The notes beneath the pieces were generated by a model, which worked only from the letters and a program-made list of their open reading frames with translations, ran no database searches and was not told where the DNA came from. This document shows, in pieces, positions 1-9,685 of a stretch of 64,000 nucleotides of DNA. The DNA comes from Apus apus (taxonomy: Eukaryota; Chordata; Aves; Apodiformes; Apodidae): the NCBI RefSeq assembly GCF_020740795.1, contig NC_067285.1, positions 14,872,001 through 14,936,000 on the forward strand, read 5' to 3'. Position numbers and translations under genes: made by a program. The stretch's first letter is position 1; the number at the start of each line of letters is the position of its first letter.

Positions 1-365
1 TCTGTCCCCTGTACGGGCATGGTGAGGATGGTGCCACGGCCCCCATAGATGGGACCATGCCAGCTCATAGGATGCCAAATCAGTTACAGGGAACACCCAT
101 AGGCTAGGACTTGACCTGACCTGGGGACAGATATGTCAAAACAGCAAATGGGCAGTGGGGACTGCTCAGAAGATCTATACGGCAGGAATGGGGGGCAGCC
201 CCTTGACCAGTCCCAATCCACAAGCTACCCCAGGCAGGCAGTGGGAGGGGAAGGCAGTGGGGCAGGGCACAGGGTGCTAGGACAGCAGATCCAAGGAGCT
301 GCCAGAACAGAGGATGGCATGGCGGTACAGTGTGACCATGAGCTTTGGGGGAAAGGGATCCTCAC
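1..365. other. PYROXD2 intron 8 (partial)
   Basis: Sequence beyond the exon 8 donor. I looked for the expected next exon (human YVLLHHVMGG region) on the minus strand and did not find it, so it lies outside the window. I see no repeat or RNA gene here. Confidence 0.6.
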
Positions 366-2539
366 CCGCTGCCAGGGGTGTGCGGGCTGGCCATGGCTCC
401 TATCACTGCGTCAGTAGCCAGAGTTGCCTTCAGGGGCTCTGACTCAAACCACTGATCCAGAATCTGGCCCAGGAGAAAAGGAGAACACCAGGCTTGGTGT
501 GGGGGCTGCCACAGCATGCTGGCAGGCAGGCAGGCAGGGTGGCTGATAGCTCTGTGCTGCTGCTGCAGGCACTTACCTTGGAGATGGGGGCTGTAAGCAC
601 CTCATAATAGTGAGGCAGTTGCCGTCCTAGTGCCAGCCCTGGGAGTGCAGAGGCAGTGTGACACCTGCACAGCTGTGCCAGGGCCAGCTGCCTACTCCTG
701 GTTGGGTTTGGGGACAGGCAGTGGGAAAGCCTGCTGGCCTGCCAGCCCAGCTAGAGCTCCTGAGGACCCAGTGTCCTGGGAAGGAGCATTGCCTGCTCCA
801 GGTGCAAGCAAACACCCATTGCCATCAGGGTCCCTTCACATCCCAAACGTACCTGCCCGCAGTAGGGGCCACAGGGCTTGCAGGTGCCTGAACCGCTGGA
901 GCAGGGAACCCTTCCCCAGGGCAGCTGTATCCACTGGGGGGGCATCCAGCAGTGGGTCAAGGGCTGACACCAAGCCCCCCATGAATATCTCATACTTAGG
1001 GTAAGCCTGAAAGGGGACAGAGAGGGGGCAAGAAGGAATGTGCCATGGCGGGTGCAGTGGATACCCCAACTAGGAGGATCCCTGCTGCTCCACTGGGCAG
1101 GACAGCCCCTCAGAGGCTTTGCCGTGCCAGGCACATGGCCCAGCCATACCTTGGCATCCTTCTGGGAGAACTGAGCAATCTGCTGCTGGGTCTGGGCCAT
1201 GTTGTGCCCCAGCAGGAGGGAGCGGGGTGGGCTCCTGTCCTCCAGCAGTGGGGTGAAGGAGTAGGGGTCTCGCGGGAGCACCCTCAGACCATGCCGCTGC
1301 AGGACAAGGACAGCAGGATGCTGTGCCCCGCAGGACTGCACCCTGCAGTGGGCTCACTCTGCCAGTGTTCCGGGAGGTTCCGGCAGCCTGGAGAAGGATG
1401 GGTGCCAGTACCTGCAGCTCCAGTTCGGTGTAGATCTGCGGTCGCAGCAGGCTAAGCAGGTATGATGCCCGGGAGAACTTGAAGCCTGGAAGATGTGGGG
1501 TGGTTGGAGGTGCCCATGCCCAGTGCTGGCTGGGGGCAGGAGGACACAAGGTGCACAGGGGTACCTGGGACAATCTCCTCTGTGACGGCCGCACCACCCA
1601 GCACATGGCGTTTTTCCAGCACAGCTGTGCGCACCCCTGCCCGCTGCAGGTAGGCAGCCTGGGAGGAGTGCAGTGTCATGCTGCCCATCCCTTCAGGTGG
1701 GATGTGTTCCCATCACCCCAAGAACCTTCTTGCACACAGTATCCCCTTCACCAGGGTGGGCTCCACTTCCCACAGCCCCAAGGGAACCCCCAGCCCCGTG
1801 GGCCCTGCCACCAACACCCTCCCTTGCCCATGGCACAGACCCTCCCTGGTCCCCCACTGTCCCCCAGTGATGGTGGTGACACCACCCCACTCTTGGTACT
1901 CACTGCCACCAGCCCGTTGTGCCCTGCAAGGAGAGAGGGAGGTGAACTGAGTCCAGTGGTGTGGTGGTCCCACTGCACAGGGCATCCTGTCCTGCCTGGA
2001 ACACAGGGCTACTACAACCACCCAAATAACAGGGTTCTGGACACGGCGATACAGGTGGCAGGGAGCATCCTCCCTGTCCCTACAGTCCTTGTGCAAACAG
2101 TGCAGGGAAGGGGAACAGCAGTGGTCAAAGTGGATGCTCCAGCTGTGCCCTGCACAAGCAGCATGCTGGGGGACTACAGTGTGCCCAGCTGTGCAAGGTC
2201 CCTCCACCCTCCCTGGCACAAGGAGCATACCAGGGTGCTGCACTGTGCCCAGTACTACTGTGGTCCCCACCTAGCCACCCTCCAGCCTGCCCTGGGGAAG
2301 AGACCAGCTGGGTGTCATGGCCAGCTTCCCACAGCCCAGCACAGGCTCCCTCACCCCACGTTACCTGCCCCGATCACCACCGCGTCGTACTCCCGCTGCA
2401 GCCGGGCTGCAGCCCCGGCATGGGCCAGCCGTGCTCCCTGCCCCAGGGGCAGACACCAGCCCCGCAGCCAGCGGGATGGGCAGCCCGTGCCCAGTCTTGC
2501 CCGGAGCCCAGCTGCCATCGCCACACAGAGCTCAGCCAT
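366..2539 (-). CDS. PYROXD2: PYROXD2, 5' half: coding exons 1–8 (3' part off window)
   Basis: Pyridine nucleotide-disulphide oxidoreductase domain protein 2, an FAD-dependent amine-oxidase-like flavoprotein of mitochondria (family knowledge). Exons on the minus strand: 2365–2539, 1904–1923, 1565–1658, 1412–1485, 1150–1296, 853–1006, 577–626, 366–463. Every junction is GT-AG and every phase joins, giving about 270 residues that track the human protein. The dinucleotide-binding motif GAGHNG is rebuilt across exons 1–2, followed by AAYLQRAG and [12 protein letters not shown]. The first ~50 residues are rich in Arg, Ala and Leu with few acids, as expected of a mitochondrial presequence. Two in-frame ATGs are possible, at 2539 and 2518; the second gives an N-terminus nearer the human length, and no upstream in-frame stop decides between them. 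Exon 8 ends at a Pro-Gly-Ser-Gly stretch. The remaining half of the protein should lie left of position 1. Confidence 0.93.
521..537. repeat. (GGCA)n microsatellite
   Basis: About four tandem GGCA units inside PYROXD2 intron 7. Confidence 0.8.
1924..2364 (-). other. PYROXD2 intron 1
   Basis: 441 bp between coding exons 1 and 2, starting GTAACG and ending TTGCAG on the minus strand. Nothing else is recognised in it. Confidence 0.8.
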
Positions 2540-3761
2540 CGCTGCCTTGTGCACAGCAGTCTGGACTTTGTTTCTACAGCAGAGCTTTTCCCAGGGCTTC
2601 TGGGTGCAGGGGGGGGCACGGGGAGGGGGTGGGCAGGGGACACCTTGGCACGGGGCCAGATGCTGCGTCCCAGGGCTTATGGGAGGCTGGGTTGGACAGG
2701 GACACATGCCAAGTGCTGCCCCTCTGCCCCGTGCAGCACTTTGCCAGGGCTTTGCCACGGACTTGCAGGGCAGGGGCTGGAGACCAGCCTCAGTGCTGAG
2801 AAGGCAACAGGGTTGGCTCCTGCCCTGGTGCTCAGCAGGATGACAGGTGCTCCACAAACTGTACCTCAAGAAGACAGTGGGCAGGCACGGAGGGGCCTGA
2901 GAGGCCCCCCTCCCCCCAGCCTCTGTTCTGCTCCAGGGGTACGTGGCTGGGCAATGAGCCAATAAGAACTGTGAAACAGGGGGAGCCCAGCCCTCCCAAG
3001 AGCAGGCAAGCCTCAAGAACAGCCCTGAGAGCAGGGGAACAGGCAGCTTGGGGGTGAGCTTGGCCCCAAATGCAGTACTGTGGCTTGGCAGGACAAATTC
3101 CTACCCAGGAGGATGGGGCAAAGGCCCTGCTATGGTTCAGTGCTCCTTGAACCAGCCCCAGCGAGCAGCAGAGTGACAAGGGGCTGCCAAAGCGCCTCAG
3201 GCCTGGCCCCATGCCCAGTCGTGCCCTGGGGGTTTGCACATGCATTGAGCCCAAATGTGTCTGGCAAACACTTGAGCTGCTTTGGCTGTACCCACTGTTC
3301 ACAACTGAGCTGGGTCCCACGACTGACTGGTGTCTGGGGAGGCTGCGTACAGGGAAGGGAATGAGGGATGCATCACCCCACGGCCTGCACCACCCCCTGC
3401 ATCTGCGGGTGAAGAAAAAGGGGTATGCACCCTGGGTCACTCCTCCATGCAGGTTTGGCTACACCTTTTTGTTCTCCAGCTAAAGCCCATTGGTGATGCC
3501 AAACCAAAGCTATAAATCCTGCTTTGGAAAAGCACTTTTCAGCAAGGTGGTGATTTGCCAACAACCTCACAGCCTCGCTCTCTGCCTGCCCTTGGAGGCT
3601 GCTGGGTGCCAGGGAAGCTTGTGAGGAGTGGGAAGGCAGGTAGCTGTAGCCTTGGCCAGGCTGGAGGATGGGAAAGCTGCTGGTGGCTGCCTGCAGGCAC
3701 AGCTGATGGCACACAGACACCAACAAAGCAGCCCAAGCACCAGGATCACCGACACTCCTGC
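2540..3761. other. PYROXD2–HPS1 intergenic region
   Basis: About 1.2 kb between the PYROXD2 start codon and the HPS1 poly(A) signal. It must hold the PYROXD2 promoter and 5' UTR, but there is no clear CpG island or TATA box on the minus strand. On the + strand a CTATAAAT with a nearby CCAAT-type box around 3487–3516 is noted but not interpreted. No coding exon is supported. Confidence 0.5.
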
Positions 3762-3767
3762 TTTAAT
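3762..3767 (-). terminator. HPS1 poly(A) signal (ATTAAA)
   Basis: ATTAAA on the minus strand, about 32 nt past the HPS1 stop codon at 3799–3801. It is the first hexamer met and implies a very short 3' UTR of roughly 50–60 nt. Confidence 0.6.
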
Positions 3768-3798
3768 CCCGTCCCTGAGGGAGGTGGATGGAGTCAGT

Positions 3799-6700
3799 TC
3801 AGAGCAGGGGGATGCGGGAGGGCTCCCAGAGGTGCCGGGCCAAGTCACAGGCCTGCTGGACCACGAGCTCAGAGGGAATGATGCCCAGGTGCACAGTCAG
3901 CAGCTCGTAGCACTTCACTACCTCTGCCTGGTGGTTCTTGCTGTAGTAACGCAGTAGCTTCCTGCAGAGGAGAAGACAGGGGGCTTGGCAGGTACAGCAC
4001 AACCTGGCATCCCCTTTCTAACCACCCGACCCCTAGCAAGTCCCTGGCAAGAACACAGTGCCCATCTGCCACCTGAACGATGGTACCAGGCTGGGGAGAC
4101 AGGCTGTTGCCACCCTGGTGACACCACAGCACTATTACCACCCTGCAGCAATGTCCCAACAACAACAGCATCATTCATGGGGACAGCACAGCCCTGTGCC
4201 AAACCGCAGGGCTGGGTACTGCTCACCTGTAGTAGTCTCCTGCCAGCATTCCAATAGGAGGAGAATCATCTGAGAGAACCGGCACCTCCATCACCTCCAG
4301 CTTGTAGCCCTGGGGAGAGATGACAGCAGAGGACCGGAACAAGGAGGAGACTGCTGAGGAGCCAGAGCCACCTGTGCCTACAGCTTGCTCCCCACCCTCA
4401 GAAGGTGCTGGGGGAGAGGGGCTCAGCCTCTTCCTGGCCCCACGTACCAGCTCATTCTCAAACCAGAGGAAGTAGGAACAGCAGTAGTCGCCATCCTGCA
4501 GCACAAGTGTCGTGTAGCCCTTCTGTAGGTATCGCCGGGCCAATGCAACCAGGGACCAGACCTGAGGGACAAGGAGAACCTGAAGCCTGAGCAGAAAAAC
4601 TTTCAACCATCACCCCCTCCTGTGGTTCCCATACTACCCCCAGCCCCACGAGAAGTACCTTCCTCTTGATGAAGGCAGCCAAGGGGCCCTTGCCCAGCTC
4701 CGAGCTGGACTTCTCTGTCACACTCAATGATGGTGCCATCATCTGCCCAGTCGTGCGGTCCACATAGACAAAGTGCACAAGGCCAGGAAAGTCCTCCAGG
4801 TATGTGCGCTGGGTTAAGGGTGTCCAACAACTTTGATGCCCTTCCAGGACAGCCCCTGAGCCTTGGAGAAACTGCCCCACCACACTCCTCCCCAAGAGCC
4901 TGGTGCTGAGGGGACAGGGGTCACCCCCCTCCCAACTCTACTACATCCCAGGGACCTCTCTTTGCTGGGTTGGGCTCCCAGCTGCGCAGGGACGGGTATG
5001 ACACCATGGTGATATTGCGCCTGCTCTTCACCAGTAGAAAGTCCCGCCAGTCCAGCAGCTTCTCCCTGCCAAGAAGAGGCTCAGTGAGAGGCCAGGATTC
5101 CCCAAGCCATCCAAGTGCAGCTGGATGTGGAGCAGCCCCCCGGGGATGCCAGCCACCCCCAGGCACTCACCTCATCAGCTTCTGGGCACGGTCCCGCAGC
5201 GCTTGGGACAGGCTATGGCTGGTGGAGGCCAGGAAGAGCTGGCGGTACACGGAGAAGAGCTGCCGCTTCACATTGGCCACTGCCTGCAGCATCCTGAGCC
5301 AGGAGATACAGTGCCAAGTTTTGTCCCTCAGTCCCCAGTACTGCAGGGACAGCCATGCCATCCCTCAGGCTGGGAAAGATTCCCGCCTGCTCATGAGACT
5401 TTCTCTGGCCATGCTGTACTCACTCCGAGGAGCTTGCAGGCTCGCTCCGGGAGAATATCTTGTTCTTCAAGTCCACCCAGGCATTCTGCAGCTAGAGAGA
5501 GACAGGGCTCAGTGTTCAGCTGTAGCGACAGAGGTACAGGGTTCTTGTGTCCCCATTCCCACCTGGATGTCCTGACCACTCAGCTTCTTCACAAACTTGT
5601 CCATGCGCTGCCGCAGCTCAGCCAGAAATGGGTAGGAGCGTGGGGCTCCTGCTTCTGGCCCCTCTTCGAGCTTCCTCTCCAGCACCAAGAAACCATCCAG
5701 CAGCTGGTATAAAGTAACAGCCACCTGGGTTGTGGCACCCTGCCAGGGAGGGGAGAGGTGGGTCAGCCAGAACCCAGCCCACTGTCACTTCTCTCACCTT
5801 AGAGGCAGCTCACCTTGGTCAGGAGGACAAGGGAGATGCCCGGCCAGAGCGGGAGGCAGTGCATGGTGTGTGGCAGCAAGGGGCAGTAACCTTCACGCAG
5901 GTTGGCATCCAGAAAGATCCTTCTGGGATTTGAAGCTTCAGGGACCAAAGACTCCAAGGTCTGCAGCAAGTCCTCTGCCATCTGGGGAGAGAGGGGAGAC
6001 ACTCAGCCACCGGCAGGGTCAAGACAGCCTGCACCAACCCGGGACACTCTGGAAGGACAAAGCAATGTCCCAAAAGCTGCACCCAGGCACAACTGAACTG
6101 ATAGAGCAGGAGGGGACATGTGGCAAAAGATCAGCAGCAAGTGAAGTGCCAAGGGACCCCAAAAGAGCAGCAGATAGAGGGGAAGCTGCCTGCAAATACA
6201 CAGGTTGCAAACACCTTGCACCAAGGTTAGGATTTCCTTGGAGAGAGTGTGTGAGGCTCTACAGCACCTGGTGGGGAAGCAGCCCAGAAAGGCCAGAGGC
6301 AGCAGAGGGAGACACCAGCCTGCTCTGAGGCAGCCCTGGTACCTCTGTGCCCACAGCTCTGGATCTGGAGACCATAAGCAATGTCCCAGAGAATGGTCAG
6401 AGCCATCACAGTCATGCACAAGATGGGGGAAGCAGGGCACAGAGCCAGCCATAGAGCCTGGGGCACCCACAGCTGCACAGCAAGGGATGAGTTACAAGGA
6501 CTGGAAACCACAAAGAGCACCAGGACAGGCTGAGGAGGTGGAGAGTCAAGAGGCACTGCAGGACACCTTGCTCACCTGGACTTCTGCAGCATCTGCCTCA
6601 CCAGCAGTCAGCATCTCAGCGTCCTCCAACCAGCTCTCGCTGCCTGCAGGGAGCACAGCAGGTCACCCTCCCCGCCAGTGTCCCCCACAGCCCCGGAGCC

Positions 6701-8525
6701 TCCGCAGGGCTGGGGGGCATGGGGCAGGGCTGCTGCCAGCCGGGCACTCACCTGTGCTGTCCCTGCCTGGTGAGGGCTTGGGCGTGTAGTAAACCTCAGG
6801 CACCGAGAGATCATCTGTGTCCTGCTGGCAAAACCAGCTGGGTCAGCGACAGGAGCAATGCAGGCAGCCCAGCCACTGTCCCACCCTGCAGCTCCCGATC
6901 CCAGGGACTCACCTGGTCATCTGAGTCCTTCTCTGCAGCTCCATGGGAGCTAGGGCTACTCACAGGGATGCTCTCACTTCTCTTGGGTCCCTGGGGGAGC
7001 ATATTCTCTGGTGCAGACTTCCAAAAAAAGGGAAAAAAATTAAGGCCTGGCCACCAAGGCATCACCCTGAGGGGGAACCTCAACTTGCTGCCACCCATGC
7101 CCAGCCCTGGAGCACCTGGAGACTGAGCTCTTCCTCGGCACTCTGGCTGGGGTACATGTCCTGCACCAGGAGGATGAGGACGAGCAGGTCAGCAGGCCGG
7201 ATGGAGCTGGTGTTGCGGCTAAAGCCAGAGAAGGGACAGGTCAGCTGGGAGGGTGAGTGGCTGCCCCAGGGAGCATGGTGGGGCCAGGTGTACCTGGAGT
7301 AGAAGGCCAGCAGCTTGGTGTGCACCAGAAGGAAGGCATGGGCCACCTCGTCCCCACCACGCTCTGGACTGGTATTGATGTACTGCACCACCTCCCGCTC
7401 CAGGAATTCAATGCACTGCTCGCACAGCTGAGGGTGAATCAGCCTCTCCACGGCCTGGGGGGCAGGAAGGGAGAATGGCTGCTGAGCCCCCCCACACAGA
7501 GCCAAGCAGCCCAGGAGCTGCCCCGTACATCCAAGCACTGCTGCTCTGGAGAGCTGCCCCAAAGAGACTTTCCCACAACCCAAGACTCCACAAAGCCTCC
7601 CACCCCTGAGACGCCCTGAAGGCAAGGGACACCTGGGGACACAGCACCTCCACTGCAAAGCTCTGGTCCTCCTCCCGCAGATGGATGTAGGTCTCCAGCA
7701 GGCCCCGCAGCAGGCTCCAGACACGCTCCCGCTGCTCCCAATCAGCCGGCCGCAACCTGCAGCAGCCACAGAGCGTGAGCTGAGAGCTGGCCGGCCATCC
7801 CCTCCCAGGGTGGGACAGGCACCCTGAAACCCAGCTGCAGCCCAGCAGGCAGGGCTCCTCCTGCAACGGGGGTGGGGGGTGGTCCCAGCTTGCAGACACC
7901 CACTCCCACCTCCCGGGGCTGCATGAAGGCACCATAGGCAGCTGCCCTGGCACCGCGGTGTGCCAACGCATGCCGGCTGGCCGTGCTCACTCACTCCTTG
8001 CGGATGAGGTGGGAGTCGAGCATGACGAGGCCGCAATGAGCTTCCACCAAGCGCCGCAGCACGAACAGCGTCCGGCGCAGGTCATCCTCGCTCTCCGTCC
8101 CGTCACCGTTCACGGCGATGTACAGGCAGTCCCCGAACTGCAACCGGCAGCGGGGTCAGGTGGGGGCCGGTTGGGGTGTCCCGGTCCCCGGTGCCGGTCC
8201 TACCATGTGCAGGACGTGGAGGTGCCGCCCGCGCTCGGTGGCGAAGCAGGTGTAGGTGTCGGCCAGCTTCTCCAGCAGCGCGGCGGAGGAGATGATGAGC
8301 GGGGCGAAGAGGGTGTTGAGGCTGTCCTCCAGCGCCGTGCCCTGGGGCACATGCTCCCGGGTCACGAACACGCACACCCCGCACACCCTCCCGGCCCTGC
8401 ACCCGCGCCGCCCCGTCCCGTCCCACCTGCCCGCCGTGGGGTGCTCGCAGCCGGCGGAGGAAAGCGGCATCGGCCCAATAGAAGAGCAGCTCAGCCGCGG
8501 TGCTGGCGATCAGGACGCACCGCAT
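3799..8525 (-). CDS. HPS1: HPS1, BLOC-3 subunit, complete coding region
   Basis: Hermansky-Pudlak syndrome 1 protein. With HPS4 it forms BLOC-3, the guanine-nucleotide exchange factor for RAB32/RAB38 that builds melanosomes, platelet dense granules and other lysosome-related organelles (established). Coding exons: 8427–8525, 8204–8341, 7995–8137, 7648–7756, 7294–7454, 7116–7218, 6913–7017, 6752–6821, 6576–6643, 5814–5981, 5563–5739, 5424–5485, 5171–5293, 5005–5065, 4659–4808, 4448–4561, 4227–4309, 3799–3961. They sum to 2097 nt, 698 residues plus TGA, with every phase matching. Conserved landmarks: start [17 protein letters not shown] (longin-like N-terminus), [55 protein letters not shown] and C-terminal SRIPLL. 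The middle (exons 7–9) is Ser/Pro/acid-rich and diverged, as in other species. The whole CDS fits in 4.7 kb. The exon 14/15 junction is unusual (see findings). Confidence 0.97.
5982..6575 (-). other. HPS1 intron 9
   Basis: 594 bp, the largest HPS1 coding intron. I recognise no repeat, exon or RNA gene in it. Confidence 0.7.
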
Positions 8526-9130
8526 GGTGCGGCGGCTGCGGGGGACGCGGGGGCTGCGTGGGCACCGGGACCGCGCGGCTCCACCCGCCCCGCGCCGCTT
8601 CCTGCTCCGCCGCGCGTGACCGCCGCGCCCACGCGCGTAGCGCCCCCAGCGGCCCGGCGCGGCACTGCGGGCGGCACCCCGGCCCCGGCCCCGGTAACGC
8701 CCCGTTCCTGGCCCGTGACGGACAGAAGACGCCGGCGCAGTTGACAGCCCGACTTTATTACACCTCCGGTAGCGCCTCGGCGCGTCCCGGCTGCTCGTGC
8801 CCGCGACACCGCTCCTCTGCCGAGCAGGATACACGCACGGCCCGGCCGCCGCCGCTCCCCGACCGGGGGGAGACCGGGGCTGCCCCGCCTCCCGCCGCTC
8901 CACTCCGCTCCGGGCCGTGTAATTTAATTACCGACATTTCCAGCTGCGGTTCCCCGAGCCCCGCCCGCCTGGGGCGGACCCCGGAGCCCCTTCTCCTGGC
9001 CCGCCCTGCCCGCAGCATCCCGGTGCCGGTCCCGGCCGGGCTGGCGGCAGCAGAGGGAGCTGCTTCCATGCGCTTTCTGCGCCGGGCTGCCCGCGTCCTC
9101 CGCCGCCCGGGAAGGGGCAGAGGAAAGGGG
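8020..9130. promoter_or_regulatory. CpG island / HPS1 promoter
   Basis: Dense CpG and GC over about 1.1 kb, covering HPS1 coding exons 1–3, the sequence upstream of its ATG (8525) and the end of the HPSE2 3' UTR. No TATA box is visible. An ETS-type core (GGAAG on the minus strand, 8598–8602) and a CGCGTGAC element (8613–8620) lie about 75–95 nt upstream of the ATG, typical of a housekeeping promoter. Boundaries are estimated by eye. Confidence 0.75.
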
Positions 9131-9519
9131 GACCCGGCTGCTGGAGGGAGACAGCGGGATTAGGGGTCTGGCCAGGTTGCCCATCCCGGGCTGTACCAGG
9201 GCTCAGCACCCTCGCCCTCCCCAGCAGACGGTGGGCACCGGACCCCAGGCCCCTCTCACAGTGTGCGGACAGATCGTGGCAGGCCACGCAAATCTGCAGT
9301 CGCACCGCTCCAGCGGGATGGTGGCCAGGGCCAAGCGGAGCTCTGCGGCCGCAGGGCAAGAGAGTGTCCCAAGGCAGAGGGTGCGAGAACAAGGGCATGG
9401 CGTGGTGCCCACCCGACATGGCCCTGCTGTGAGGCTGTGCAGGCTGCCAAGGAGGCAGCGTGTCCTCGGGAGTGCACGGGGGCAGGAGCGGGGCCGGCAG
9501 GTCCGTTCAGGGCCATGGG
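8736..9519 (-). other. HPSE2 3' UTR
   Basis: From the TAG at 9520–9522 to the inferred cleavage site near 8735. It is GC-rich and partly inside the HPS1 CpG island. Its extent is inferred from the poly(A) signal only. Confidence 0.55.
8754..8759 (-). terminator. HPSE2 poly(A) signal (AATAAA)
   Basis: A perfect AATAAA on the minus strand about 760 nt past the HPSE2 stop. Cleavage would fall near 8735, only ~210 bp upstream of the HPS1 start codon. An ATTAAA at about 8924–8929 is an alternative. Confidence 0.6.
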
Positions 9520-9685
9520 CTATCGGTACCGGCAGGCCAGCGCATTCACGTTCTTCACCACGTAGAAGCTCATGGTCAGCGGGGGGATGACCAGAGTGCG
9601 ACCGGCCCTCAGCGGGCGAGGCTTTAGTTCGGGGAGGGTCGCGTCGTCCACCATGGCCAGCGGCTGCCCATTGAGCTGGACTGAC
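9520..9685 (-). CDS. HPSE2: HPSE2 exon 12 (terminal coding exon)
   Basis: Encodes [14 protein letters not shown] through NALACRYR and TAG. The acceptor is CCCACAG and it enters in phase 2, completing the Lys of exon 11. This is the C-terminal beta-sandwich end of the protein. Confidence 0.96.

Noticed and set aside
1479-2843. 454-codon open frame on the + strand
   Set aside because: Antisense to PYROXD2 exons 1–4 and their introns; the composition is that of GC-rich shadow sequence, with no homology or splice logic.
3487-3516. CCAAT-type box and CTATAAAT as a + strand core promoter
   Set aside because: No + strand gene follows; the words are short and could be chance.
7080-8036. 318-codon open frame on the minus strand
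   Set aside because: It runs through HPS1 introns; only the parts at 7116–7218 and 7294–7454 are real exons, joined by splicing.
7958-9163. 401-codon open frame on the + strand
   Set aside because: Lies in the CpG island antisense to HPS1 exons 1–3; long frames are expected by chance in such GC-rich DNA.
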